This document shows positions 1-5,940 of a stretch of DNA of 7,304 nucleotides, piece after piece. Each line of letters begins with the position of its first letter. Within the stretch, counting starts at the first letter, position 1. Below the pieces are notes generated by a model, which saw only the letters and a program-made list of their open reading frames with translations, did no database searches and was not told the DNA's origin. The stretch lies in assembly GCA_035460965.1 (NCBI GenBank), contig DATHWB010000215.1, positions 1-7,304 on the forward strand, in the 5' to 3' direction. The position numbers and the translations under genes are program-made. The stretch is from DATHWB01 sp035460965 (lineage in GTDB: Bacteria > Actinomycetota > Acidimicrobiia > Spongiisociales > ZC4RG35).

Positions 1-217
1 GTGTCTTCGCCGCGGCGAGTTCGCCACAGCGTCGACAGCGAGGGGCCCTGCCGCTCGGATTCCAGCCCTTTCCCACTCCCACAGTCTCTATGTCGGCAGT
101 GTGGTTACCGATCCTTGGGGGGCATTCGAACTCGACCCTCGGTGGCTAGTCAGTGTCGGCAGAACGCGGCCGGCCGGCCGGTAGCATCGCCCGCTCCCCC
201 GAGTCAGGCAGAAACCC
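1..217. other. Non-coding leader upstream of the amidohydrolase
   Basis: No convincing gene is seen here. A plus frame is open from base 1 but its translation is low-complexity, rich in Arg, Pro and Ser, and it runs on across the amidohydrolase start in another frame, so I treat it as chance. Visible structure: the 9-mer TGTCGGCAG occurs twice (91-99 and 154-162), and a self-complementary CCGGCCGGCCGG lies at 170-181. TAGCAT at 182-187 could be a -10 element about 30 bases before the ATG, but no -35 match lies at normal spacing. The end of an upstream gene is not recognisable. Confidence 0.5.
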
Positions 218-1408
218 ATGCGCCAGGAAGACCCCGCGTTCGACCTCGTCCTCTCAGGTGGGCATCTCATCGACCCACGCAACGGCGTCGACGGCGTCCG
301 GGACGTGGCGATCAAGGACGGGAAAGTGGCAGCGATCGGTGAGGGCATCCCGGCCACCTCCCGAACGATCGACGTATCGGGGCTCATCGTGACGCCCGGC
401 CTCATCGACATCCATGCCCACGTCTTCGCCGGCACGGGCGAACGGCGCTCCTACGCAGGGGACAACTCGGTCTACCCCGACGACCATTGCATCCGCTCGG
501 GGGTGACGACCGCAGTCGATGCGGGAAGCGCGGGCCACGCCAACTTCGAGGTCTTCAAGGACCGGATCATCGATCGGGCTCGTACCCGGGTCCTGGCATT
601 CCTGAACATCGTGGGCAACGGAATGCGAGGCGGAGCCTGGGAACAGGACGTGACCGACATGCGAGTCGAACCCACCGTGGCCATGGCACGCAAGCACCCC
701 GACACCATCGTCGGGGTGAAGACCGCCCACTTCACCGGCCCGGAGTGGGCGCCGGTCGACCGAGCGGTGGAGGCCGCCGGTCAGATCGGCGGCATCGTCA
801 TGGTGGACTTCGGTTGGTTCCACGAGGCCAGGCCGTTCGCCGAGCTCGTGACCGAGCACCTCCGACCCGACGACATCTACACCCACGCCTACCTCGACCG
901 GGTTCCTTGGTTCGATGCCGAAGGACGGGTGCAGTCCTTCTTCCACGAGGCACGGGAACGAGGCGTGAAGTTCGACGTCGGTCACGGCGGCGGCTCGTTC
1001 TGGTGGGACAAGGCCATTCCTGCCACCCGTCAGGGTTTCTGGCCGGACTCGATCTCGACCGACCTGCACATCCAGGCGATGGTCGGCGGCATGAAGGACA
1101 TGCTGAACGTGATGTCGAAGTTCCTGAACCTCGGTGCTCCCCTGTTCGATGTGATCCGATGGTCGACGGACAATCCCGCTCGCCAGATCGGCCGGCCGGA
1201 GTTGGGTCACCTCTCGGTGGGGGCGCCTGCGGACATCACCGTCCTCAGCCACCACACCGGTCGGTTCGGTTTCCTCGACGTGGCGGGAGCCCGCATGGAC
1301 GGGACCGTGCGGCTGGAGTGTGAGTTGACGATCCGGGACGGATCGATCCTGTGGGATCTGAACGGAACCGCCGCTCCCGACTGGCAGGAGCACTACGCCC
1401 GATCGTGA
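218..1408 (+). CDS. Amidohydrolase/deacetylase family metallohydrolase
   Basis: This 396-residue protein belongs to the amidohydrolase superfamily of TIM-barrel metal enzymes, in the dihydroorotase-like branch usually annotated 'amidohydrolase/deacetylase family metallohydrolase'. The expected metal-site residues are visible in order: the HxH pair (H66, H68) in GLIDIHAHVF, a lysine likely to be carboxylated (K168) in GVKTAH, H223 in YTHAYLD, H256 in DVGHGGGSFWW, and the catalytic-type Asp D282 in ISTDLH. The N-terminal strand-rich part (about 1-60) and the C-terminal GAPADITVL segment (about 335-345) form the usual small beta domain around the barrel. Length is typical and nothing looks truncated. 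The ATG at 218 starts just before the first beta strand; the ribosome site AGGCAG upstream is weak. Known members cleave N-acyl or O-acyl groups from amino or hydroxy acids; the exact substrate cannot be told here. It appears monocistronic, facing a convergent surface-protein gene. Confidence 0.9.
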   Translation: MRQEDPAFDLVLSGGHLIDPRNGVDGVRDVAIKDGKVAAIGEGIPATSRTIDVSGLIVTPGLIDIHAHVFAGTGERRSYAGDNSVYPDDHCIRSGVTTAVDAGSAGHANFEVFKDRIIDRARTRVLAFLNIVGNGMRGGAWEQDVTDMRVEPTVAMARKHPDTIVGVKTAHFTGPEWAPVDRAVEAAGQIGGIVMVDFGWFHEARPFAELVTEHLRPDDIYTHAYLDRVPWFDAEGRVQSFFHEARERGVKFDVGHGGGSFWWDKAIPATRQGFWPDSISTDLHIQAMVGGMKDMLNVMSKFLNLGAPLFDVIRWSTDNPARQIGRPELGHLSVGAPADITVLSHHTGRFGFLDVAGARMDGTVRLECELTIRDGSILWDLNGTAAPDWQEHYARS

Positions 1409-1414
1409 CACCCG

Positions 1415-1429
1415 GGCGGCCAGGCCGCC
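1415..1429. terminator. Short hairpin just after the amidohydrolase stop
   Basis: GGCGGCC (1415-1421) and GGCCGCC (1423-1429) are perfect complements around a single A, so about 5-6 base pairs can form with a small loop. It begins 7 bases after the amidohydrolase stop. No T-run follows. It probably works together with the larger hairpin next to it, or as a 3'-end stabiliser. Its terminator role is inferred from position. Confidence 0.45.
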
Positions 1430-1432
1430 GAA

Positions 1433-1467
1433 GGACCTGGGGCCGGTTGGCGACCCGCCCCAGGTCC
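1433..1467. terminator. Strong hairpin between convergent genes (bidirectional terminator-like)
   Basis: GGACCTGGGGC (1433-1443) and GCCCCAGGTCC (1457-1467) form a perfect 11-bp stem around a 13-base loop. GGT/ACC inside the loop (1445-1447 with 1453-1455) could extend it after one mismatch. It lies midway between the amidohydrolase stop (1408) and the surface-protein stop (1484), so it can serve transcripts from either side. No T-tract follows on either strand, as is common for terminator-like hairpins in high-GC actinobacteria. Confidence 0.65.
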
Positions 1468-1483
1468 GTCACTCGATGGGTGT

Positions 1484-2497
1484 TCAGAAGCCCGACCACC
1501 TCCCTTCTCCACCAGCCTCACGCCGGCCGACCGCCACCGTGGCCACACCTGCGATCAGGGCCAGCAGGCCCGCGGCGGCCAGACCGCCGGTGGCGGCCCC
1601 GGTGAAGGGAAGCGTGTCGGACGTGACCTGAGCGGTGATGGTCGTGCCCAACACTTCCGCTCCGGCCGTGGTGGCCGAGACCTCGGACGTGGTGGACGTC
1701 GGCGTCGTGACCGTCGGAGTCGTTACCGTCGACGTGGTGACCGGCGGCCGAGTGGTGTCGGTGGTCGACGTCGTCGAGGCCGTGAACGTGTTCGTCACGA
1801 CACAGGTCACGACGTCTCCCGGTTCGAGCGTGATCGTGGCCCCGGGGATGGCTCCACACACGATGGACGTACTCCATCCGGACTCGGGAATCGGATCCTC
1901 TTCGACCGTGACGACCATCGCGGCCAGACCGGTCATGTCGTAGTCGAAGACGGCGCTACCGCCGCCGGCGAGTGCGAAGTCCGGCTTCCCGGTGACACGC
2001 AATTCGAACACCGCCGTCTCAGGGTTCCCTTCGACGACTTCGACCTTCTTCTCGACGATCAACCGGGCGGTCGGCGTCTGCGGGGTCTTCACCACACAGA
2101 AGGTGATGTGGGAGATTCCGCGGATCGCGTCCGCTGCGCGCCCGATCGTGTATGTGCCGTCTTCGGGGATCAGCCCGGAGTTGGTCTCCAATGTCCCACC
2201 CTCGGCGCTTCCGGCCTTGGTGCTCCACACCAGATCTTCGTCAGCGAGCAGGCCGGCGACCTCGACGGTCACAGCCGAGTACTCGTGTGGTGCCCCCACC
2301 CATCCGCGGAACGTGATGTCGACGTGTCCGTCGACGGTGATCTGGAGTCCTTCGACCCCGAGGTCGGCGTCTTCGACCTTCTGGCACGTGGCATCCTCCA
2401 CTCCTGCGGCAGGCACGCTGACGAACGCCTGCATCGCGAAGAGGAGGAGGAGAATGGCGGTGGCTCCCGCCACCCGCCGCTGCGTGAATGCAGACAT
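1484..2497 (-). CDS. Secreted LPXTG-type cell-wall-anchored protein of unknown function
   Basis: This 337-residue protein is built as an exported, sortase-anchored surface protein. An N-terminal signal peptide is clear: QRR, a hydrophobic stretch at about 9-27, and likely cleavage after the VPA/AAG around residues 30-32. The extracellular part (about 33-235) is beta-rich and has four cysteines (C38, C134, C214, C232) that could form disulfides. Residues about 145-238 resemble the prealbumin-like/DUF5979-type repeats of actinobacterial surface proteins (GWSTSIVC, LEPGDVVTCVVTNTF). A Thr/Pro/Ser-rich linker (239-278) follows, then LPFTG (296-300), a hydrophobic segment (about 302-323) and a short tail beginning with RR. 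AGGAGG (2504-2509) lies 6 bases before the ATG and supports this start. The export and anchoring call comes from the motifs; no sortase gene is in the window and the ligand or role is unknown. An adhesin, stalk or structural wall protein are all possible. Confidence 0.82.
   Translation of the reverse strand: MSAFTQRRVAGATAILLLLFAMQAFVSVPAAGVEDATCQKVEDADLGVEGLQITVDGHVDITFRGWVGAPHEYSAVTVEVAGLLADEDLVWSTKAGSAEGGTLETNSGLIPEDGTYTIGRAADAIRGISHITFCVVKTPQTPTARLIVEKKVEVVEGNPETAVFELRVTGKPDFALAGGGSAVFDYDMTGLAAMVVTVEEDPIPESGWSTSIVCGAIPGATITLEPGDVVTCVVTNTFTASTTSTTDTTRPPVTTSTVTTPTVTTPTSTTSEVSATTAGAEVLGTTITAQVTSDTLPFTGAATGGLAAAGLLALIAGVATVAVGRREAGGEGRWSGF
1698..1742 (-). repeat. Three tandem 15-bp repeats coding the Thr-rich linker
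   Basis: Three adjacent 15-base units read on the plus strand as GTCGGCGTCGTGACC, GTCGGAGTCGTTACC and GTCGACGTGGTGACC. On the coding (minus) strand they encode the pentapeptides VTTST, VTTPT and VTTPT of the surface protein's linker. The units differ at a few bases each. Such in-frame repeats may change copy number and so the linker length between the folded domain and the wall anchor. Confidence 0.8.
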
Positions 2498-2547
2498 CGT
2501 CTGCCTCCTGGCTCTGCTGGGGCGGGGCCGGTCTCACCACTTGCTCG

Positions 2548-2581
2548 GCGCGACCCTTGGTGACCGTGTTGCGGGTCGCGC
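2548..2581 (-). promoter_or_regulatory. Hairpin in the presumed leader of the surface-protein gene
   Basis: GCGCGACCC (2548-2556) and GGGTCGCGC (2573-2581) are perfect 9-bp complements around a 16-base loop, which itself contains the near-palindrome GGTGACC. It ends about 50 bases before the surface-protein ATG, so it would lie in that mRNA's 5' leader if transcription starts upstream, or could be a protein-binding site. Role unknown; it matches no riboswitch class I recognise. Confidence 0.35.
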
Positions 2582-2783
2582 GTCATCGCTTCCCCGTGCC
2601 CCCGTGACCACTCTCGGTGGCCTCAGCTATCGGTCTACGTGGCCGGGCCCCCGGTACCAGACACATCCGAAACCCGCACCCGATGACTAGCGCCGAAGGA
2701 GTGACACGGATACCACCCGCGACTCGCCGGTCGCCAACGGCGATTCAGGGTGTTCCCCCATGGGATGGGTGCGACCGACCGCC

Positions 2784-2789
2784 GATACT
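2784..2789 (+). promoter_or_regulatory. Putative -10 element giving a leaderless acyltransferase mRNA
   Basis: GATACT lies exactly 7 bases before the ATG at 2797. With the usual 6-8 base distance from -10 to transcript start, the mRNA would begin at or next to the start codon. No Shine-Dalgarno match lies upstream of the ATG (the bases before it are TTCGGGGC), which agrees with a leaderless transcript. No clear -35 is seen, so this rests on a weak hexamer plus spacing. Confidence 0.4.
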
Positions 2790-2796
2790 TCGGGGC

Positions 2797-4128
2797 ATGA
2801 GCACCACGACCGCCGCAGACGCCGCCCGGACCACCCCGGACACCCGCAACCGCTACGTCGACGCCCTCCGGGCGGCTTCGATCCTGGTGGTGGTCTTCGG
2901 TCACTGGCTGATGGCAGGACCGGAGATGCTCGACGACGGGTCCGTTCGGATCGGCCACCTGATCGCCGAGTCGAACGTGGCACAGGCTCTGACCTGGATC
3001 TTCCAGGTGATGCCGGTGTTCTTCTTCGTCGGTGGGTACGCCAACGCCGGCGGATGGCGCTCCGCCCGCCGCCGGGGTGAACGCTATCCGTCGTGGCTGC
3101 GCACCCGACTCCGGCGTCTGACGATGCCGGTGCTCCCCCTTCTCGCCTTCTGGGCCCTCGCCGGGTCCGCCGCCATCGGATTCGGCCTCGACCCCGAGCT
3201 GCTGAGGGCCGGCTCCCAGGCCGCGCTCGTGCCGGTCTGGTTCCTGGCCACCTACATCCTGGCTGTCGCCCTCGCCCCGGCCACCCTGTGGCTGTGGCAG
3301 CGGTACGGGTGGTGGTTGATCGCCGGGCTGACCGGGGCTGCCGCACTGGTCGACGTCGCCACGCTGGTGTACGGAGCCGACCTGCTGCGGTGGACCAACT
3401 ACCTGTTCGTGTGGAACGCGGTGCACGCCCTCGGCTACGCATGGGCGGATGGACGGATCGGATCTCCGCTCACCCGCGTCGGGATCGGACTCGGTTCCCT
3501 CGCCGCACTCGCCGGCCTGGTGGCGGCGTTCGTGTACCCCTTGGCGATGGTCGGACTCGATTCCGCCGATGTGACGAACTCCAACCCGCCCAAAGTCACG
3601 CTCGTGTTCCTCGGCCTCTACCAGTTCGGGCTGCTGACGGCTCTGGAAGGCCCGGCACGGCGTCTGCTCGAACGCCGCCGCTTGTGGACCGGGGTGATCG
3701 CGATCTCGTCGGTGATCATGACGCTCTACCTCTGGCACCTGACGGCGCTCGTCGGGGTGGTGGGCGTCCAGATCGGGCTCGACGGCTTCGGACTCGGGCA
3801 CACCGTCAACTCGCCATCGTGGTGGTTCACCCGCCCGCTGTTCATCGGTGTCATCGCCGCCGTCACCGCCGGGCTGCTGGGGGCGTTCCGTCGCTACGAG
3901 CGACCCCAGCCGGACACCCGCCCCGCACCGCCGGCCTGGCGGCCGATCCTCGGCACCGTCCTGGTGTGCGGGGGACTCGGCAATCTCGCGTATTCGGGCA
4001 TCGTCGACGACGGCGCCGTGTCGCTCGTGATCCTGGCCGTCCCGTTCGCCGGAGTGCTGATCGGCGGGGTCGTCGGTGCGGGCCGGTACGCCCGTCGGGT
4101 CACACGGGCCGGCGCCGGCGGGAACTGA
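2797..4128 (+). CDS. Integral-membrane acyltransferase (acyltransferase family 3)
   Basis: This 443-residue polytopic membrane protein belongs to acyltransferase family 3, whose members move acyl groups (often acetyl) onto sugars, lipids or wall glycans at the cytoplasmic membrane. The N-terminus has the family signature RYVDALRAASILVVVFGH; H36 is the candidate catalytic histidine at the end of helix 1. Further marks are MPVFFFVGGYANAGGW (about 72-87), an Arg-rich loop (about 88-108), the PVWFLATYILAVALAP helix (about 146-161), and MTLYLWHLTALVGVVG (about 308-323). About ten hydrophobic segments can be counted, including two after residue 380. I chose the ATG at 2797 because the longer GTG start adds an unlikely 60-residue extension, while this one puts the first motif at the usual distance. 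Its 3' end overlaps the convergent CoA-binding gene by 29 bases. Substrate unknown. Confidence 0.85.
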   Translation: MSTTTAADAARTTPDTRNRYVDALRAASILVVVFGHWLMAGPEMLDDGSVRIGHLIAESNVAQALTWIFQVMPVFFFVGGYANAGGWRSARRRGERYPSWLRTRLRRLTMPVLPLLAFWALAGSAAIGFGLDPELLRAGSQAALVPVWFLATYILAVALAPATLWLWQRYGWWLIAGLTGAAALVDVATLVYGADLLRWTNYLFVWNAVHALGYAWADGRIGSPLTRVGIGLGSLAALAGLVAAFVYPLAMVGLDSADVTNSNPPKVTLVFLGLYQFGLLTALEGPARRLLERRRLWTGVIAISSVIMTLYLWHLTALVGVVGVQIGLDGFGLGHTVNSPSWWFTRPLFIGVIAAVTAGLLGAFRRYERPQPDTRPAPPAWRPILGTVLVCGGLGNLAYSGIVDDGAVSLVILAVPFAGVLIGGVVGAGRYARRVTRAGAGGN

Positions 4129-4579
4129 TCACACCGGTGTCGAACCCTGCCAGGTGCAGGCCACCGGCGAAGCGCGCGTGCTCGATCTTGAGGCATCGGT
4201 CCTGCACCACCTCGAGTCCGGCCTCGATCGCCTTCCTGGCGGCCTCGTCGTTGCGGAGCCCGAGCTGGAACCACACGACCTTGGCGCCCACCGCGATCGC
4301 CTCGTCGACCACGCCGGGCAGATCCTCCGCCTTCCGGAAGCAGTCGACCAGGTCGGGGACCTCAGGCAGGTCGGCCAGCGACGGGTAGCACCGGCGCCCC
4401 AGCACCTCGTCGTAGTTCGGATTCACCGGATACACCCGGTAGGGGGTGCGGACCAGGTAGGTGGCGACGAAGTTCGAACTCCGCAACGGGTTGTTCGAGA
4501 CCCCCGTGAGTGCGACCGACCGGATCGTGCCGAGGATTCGCAGCCGATCGCGAGGGGAGGCATCGGGGATGACCGTCAC
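4100..4579 (-). CDS. CoA-binding domain protein (YccU-like), coupled to metY
   Basis: This 159-residue protein is a stand-alone CoA-binding-domain protein with a Rossmann fold, of the YccU-like type related to the N-terminal part of succinyl-CoA ligase alpha subunits. Visible marks: VALTGVSNNPLRSSN (22-36, the nucleotide-binding loop), YRVYPVNPNYDEVLG (47-61), CYPSLADLPEVPDLVD (64-79), VVWFQLGLRNDEAA (101-114) and DRCLKIEHAR (127-136), with C129 in the conserved position. The GTG start at 4579 is set by its overlap with the metY stop (GTGA) and by GGGAGG 6 bases upstream, inside the end of metY; a longer reading through metY in this frame is a shadow. Translational coupling to metY suggests a linked role in sulfur or methionine metabolism, perhaps ligand sensing or supply of acyl-CoA. 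The ligand is unproven and no enzymatic activity is established for this family as far as I recall. Confidence 0.85.
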   Translation of the reverse strand: MTVIPDASPRDRLRILGTIRSVALTGVSNNPLRSSNFVATYLVRTPYRVYPVNPNYDEVLGRRCYPSLADLPEVPDLVDCFRKAEDLPGVVDEAIAVGAKVVWFQLGLRNDEAARKAIEAGLEVVQDRCLKIEHARFAGGLHLAGFDTGVISSRRRRPV

Positions 4580-5862
4580 TCCGCACCTCCCAGCGCCTGG
4601 TCGAGATCCCACAGGATGTCGTCGAGATCCTCGATCCCGACCGAGATCCTGATCATGTCGTCCCCCACTCCGGCTGCCGACCGCTCCTCGGAGGGGATCT
4701 GCTGGTGGGTGGTGGAGGCGGGGTGGATGACGAGTGTCTTGGCGTCGCCCACGTTGGCGAGGTGACTGGCGAGCTCGACCGTCTCGATGAACCGCACACC
4801 CGCCTCGTACCCGCCCGTCAACCCGAAGGTGAACACCGCGCCCGGCCCGACAGGCGTGTAGCGCTCCGCCAGTGGACGGGTGGGCGAGTCCTCGAAGATC
4901 GGATAGGACACCCACGCCACAGCCGGGTGCTCGGCGAGGAAGCGCGCCACGCCGGCGGCGTTCTCGACGTGACGAGCCATCCGCAGTGGAAGGGTCTCGA
5001 GACCGAGCATCAGCAGGAAACTGTTGAACGGCGAGATCGACGCCCCCACATCGCGCAGAAGCTCGGTTCGGGCCTTGGAGAGGTAGGCGAACTCCCGGAA
5101 GTTCTCCCAGAAGCGCAGCCCGTGATACGCCGGTGACGGATCCGTCATGACCGGATACCTGCCGTTGTCGTACGGGAAGCGTCCGGACTCGACGATCACG
5201 CCACCGATGGCCACGCCGTGGCCGCCAATGAACTTGGTCGCCGAGTGGACCACGATGTCCGCCCCGTGCTCGATAGGGCGGCACAGCGCCGGAGTGGCGA
5301 AGGTGTTGTCGATCATGAGCGGCATTCCGTTGCGGTGCGCCACCTCCGCCAGTGCGGCGATGTCGAGGACGTCCGCCCTCGGGTTGCCGATCGTCTCGGC
5401 GTACAAGAGGCGAGTCCGATCGGTGATGGCCTTCTGGAAGTTCTCCGGGTCGTCCTGATCCACGAAGGTGACGTCGATTCCCATCCTGCGCAGGGTCACG
5501 TCGAACTGTGTGTAGGTGCCGCCGTAGAGGCTGCGGGACGCCACGATCTCGTCACCCTGTTTGCACAGCGTCAGAATGGCGATCAGTTGTGCCGCCTGAC
5601 CGGAGGCGGTTGCGACGGCGCCGAGCCCGCCCTCGAGGGAAGCCATACGCTCCTCGAAGGCGGCGGTCGTCGGGTTGCCGATCCGGGTGTAGATGTTGCC
5701 GTAGGTCTGGAGGGCGAAGAGGTCGGCGGCGTTCTGGGCGTCCTCGAACACGAACGAGGTGGTGGCGTAGATCGGAAGGGCGCGGGCGCCGGTCTCGGGG
5801 TCGGGCCGCTGGCCCGCGTGAACGGCTCGCGTCGCGAACCCGTACTCGTGTCGGTCGTTCAT
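4576..5862 (-). CDS. metY: O-acetylhomoserine sulfhydrylase (PLP-dependent)
   Basis: This 428-residue cytoplasmic enzyme of the Cys/Met-metabolism PLP family makes homocysteine and acetate from O-acetylhomoserine and sulfide, the direct sulfhydrylation route to methionine. Full family length is present. Key features: Y58 and R60 in YTRIGNPT (phosphate contacts from the partner subunit), SGQAAQ (88-93), SLYGGTYTQF (111-120), YAETIGNP (154-161), D185 in MIDNTFATP (pairs with the PLP ring nitrogen), the Schiff-base lysine K210 in SATKFIGGHG, and the C-terminal HPASTTHQQ (380-388) and RISVGIEDLDD (405-415). The long insertion at about 225-260 and the overall length favour O-acetylhomoserine sulfhydrylase over cystathionine gamma-synthase or -lyase, which are shorter. 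The ATG at 5862 has no ribosome site before it but a -10-like TATTGT 7 bases upstream, which suggests leaderless translation. It is followed by the overlapping CoA-binding gene. Confidence 0.93.
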   Translation of the reverse strand: MNDRHEYGFATRAVHAGQRPDPETGARALPIYATTSFVFEDAQNAADLFALQTYGNIYTRIGNPTTAAFEERMASLEGGLGAVATASGQAAQLIAILTLCKQGDEIVASRSLYGGTYTQFDVTLRRMGIDVTFVDQDDPENFQKAITDRTRLLYAETIGNPRADVLDIAALAEVAHRNGMPLMIDNTFATPALCRPIEHGADIVVHSATKFIGGHGVAIGGVIVESGRFPYDNGRYPVMTDPSPAYHGLRFWENFREFAYLSKARTELLRDVGASISPFNSFLLMLGLETLPLRMARHVENAAGVARFLAEHPAVAWVSYPIFEDSPTRPLAERYTPVGPGAVFTFGLTGGYEAGVRFIETVELASHLANVGDAKTLVIHPASTTHQQIPSEERSAAGVGDDMIRISVGIEDLDDILWDLDQALGGAE

Positions 5863-5869
5863 GGGCGGG

Positions 5870-5875
5870 ACAATA
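5870..5875 (-). promoter_or_regulatory. Putative -10 element for a leaderless metY mRNA
   Basis: On the minus strand TATTGT (a good TANNNT match) is separated from the metY ATG by 7 bases, CCCGCCC, which contain no Shine-Dalgarno sequence. Transcription would start at or beside the start codon. The -35 position at a 17-base spacer (5893-5898) falls inside the left arm of the hairpin at 5890-5916 and reads CGGGGG, which is not a sigma-70 -35. Confidence 0.55.
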
Positions 5876-5889
5876 ACCCCCGCCGCGCC

Positions 5890-5916
5890 GAGCCCCCGGT
5901 GTCACACCGGGGGCTC
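5890..5916 (-). terminator. GC-rich hairpin after the heat-shock gene, on the metY promoter
   Basis: GAGCCCCCGGTG (5890-5901) and CACCGGGGGCTC (5905-5916) form a perfect 12-bp stem with the 3-base loop TCA. On the minus strand it begins 24 bases after the stop of the small heat-shock gene, the place for its terminator, although no T-run follows. It also covers the expected -35 zone of metY and is a near-perfect palindrome (centre GGTGTGACACC), so it may be an operator as well or instead. Confidence 0.65.
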
Positions 5917-5940
5917 TCAGGTGCTCGAGTCGGCAGTGAC

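Larger units (their letters stand above)
2498..2796. other. Divergent intergenic region between surface-protein and acyltransferase genes
   Basis: No gene is supported in these 299 bases. The frame open from GTG 2617 into the acyltransferase adds 60 residues rich in Arg and Pro that do not resemble the family, so I treat it as leader. The region holds the ribosome site of the minus-strand surface protein, a 9-bp hairpin (2548-2581) and a putative -10 element of the acyltransferase (2784-2789). I find no convincing promoter for the surface-protein gene. Confidence 0.6.

Noticed and set aside
121..136. TTCGAACTC resembling a tRNA T-loop
   Set aside because: The flanking bases do not form the 5-bp T-arm stem on either strand and no acceptor, D-arm or anticodon arm is present.
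254..1411. 385-residue open frame antisense to the amidohydrolase
   Set aside because: It mirrors the sense gene's codon pattern in high-GC DNA, is rich in His, Asp, Gly and Arg with no recognisable domain, and the sense frame carries all the metal-binding motifs.
2617..2796. GTG start adding 60 residues to the acyltransferase
   Set aside because: The extension is Arg/Pro-rich, absent from the family pattern, and lacks a ribosome site; the ATG at 2797 fits the family N-terminus and has a -10-like element.
2635..3801. 388-residue open frame antisense to the acyltransferase
   Set aside because: Low-complexity, charged composition with no family signature; the sense frame encodes clear membrane helices and acyltransferase motifs.
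3093..4388. 431-residue plus frame overlapping the acyltransferase and the CoA-binding gene
   Set aside because: Arg/Pro/Gly-rich shadow translation crossing two genes on opposite strands; no domain is recognisable.
4580..5284. N-terminal extension of the CoA-binding frame through metY
   Set aside because: This stretch is an out-of-frame reading of metY; the GTG at 4579 with a ribosome site and GTGA overlap is the natural start.
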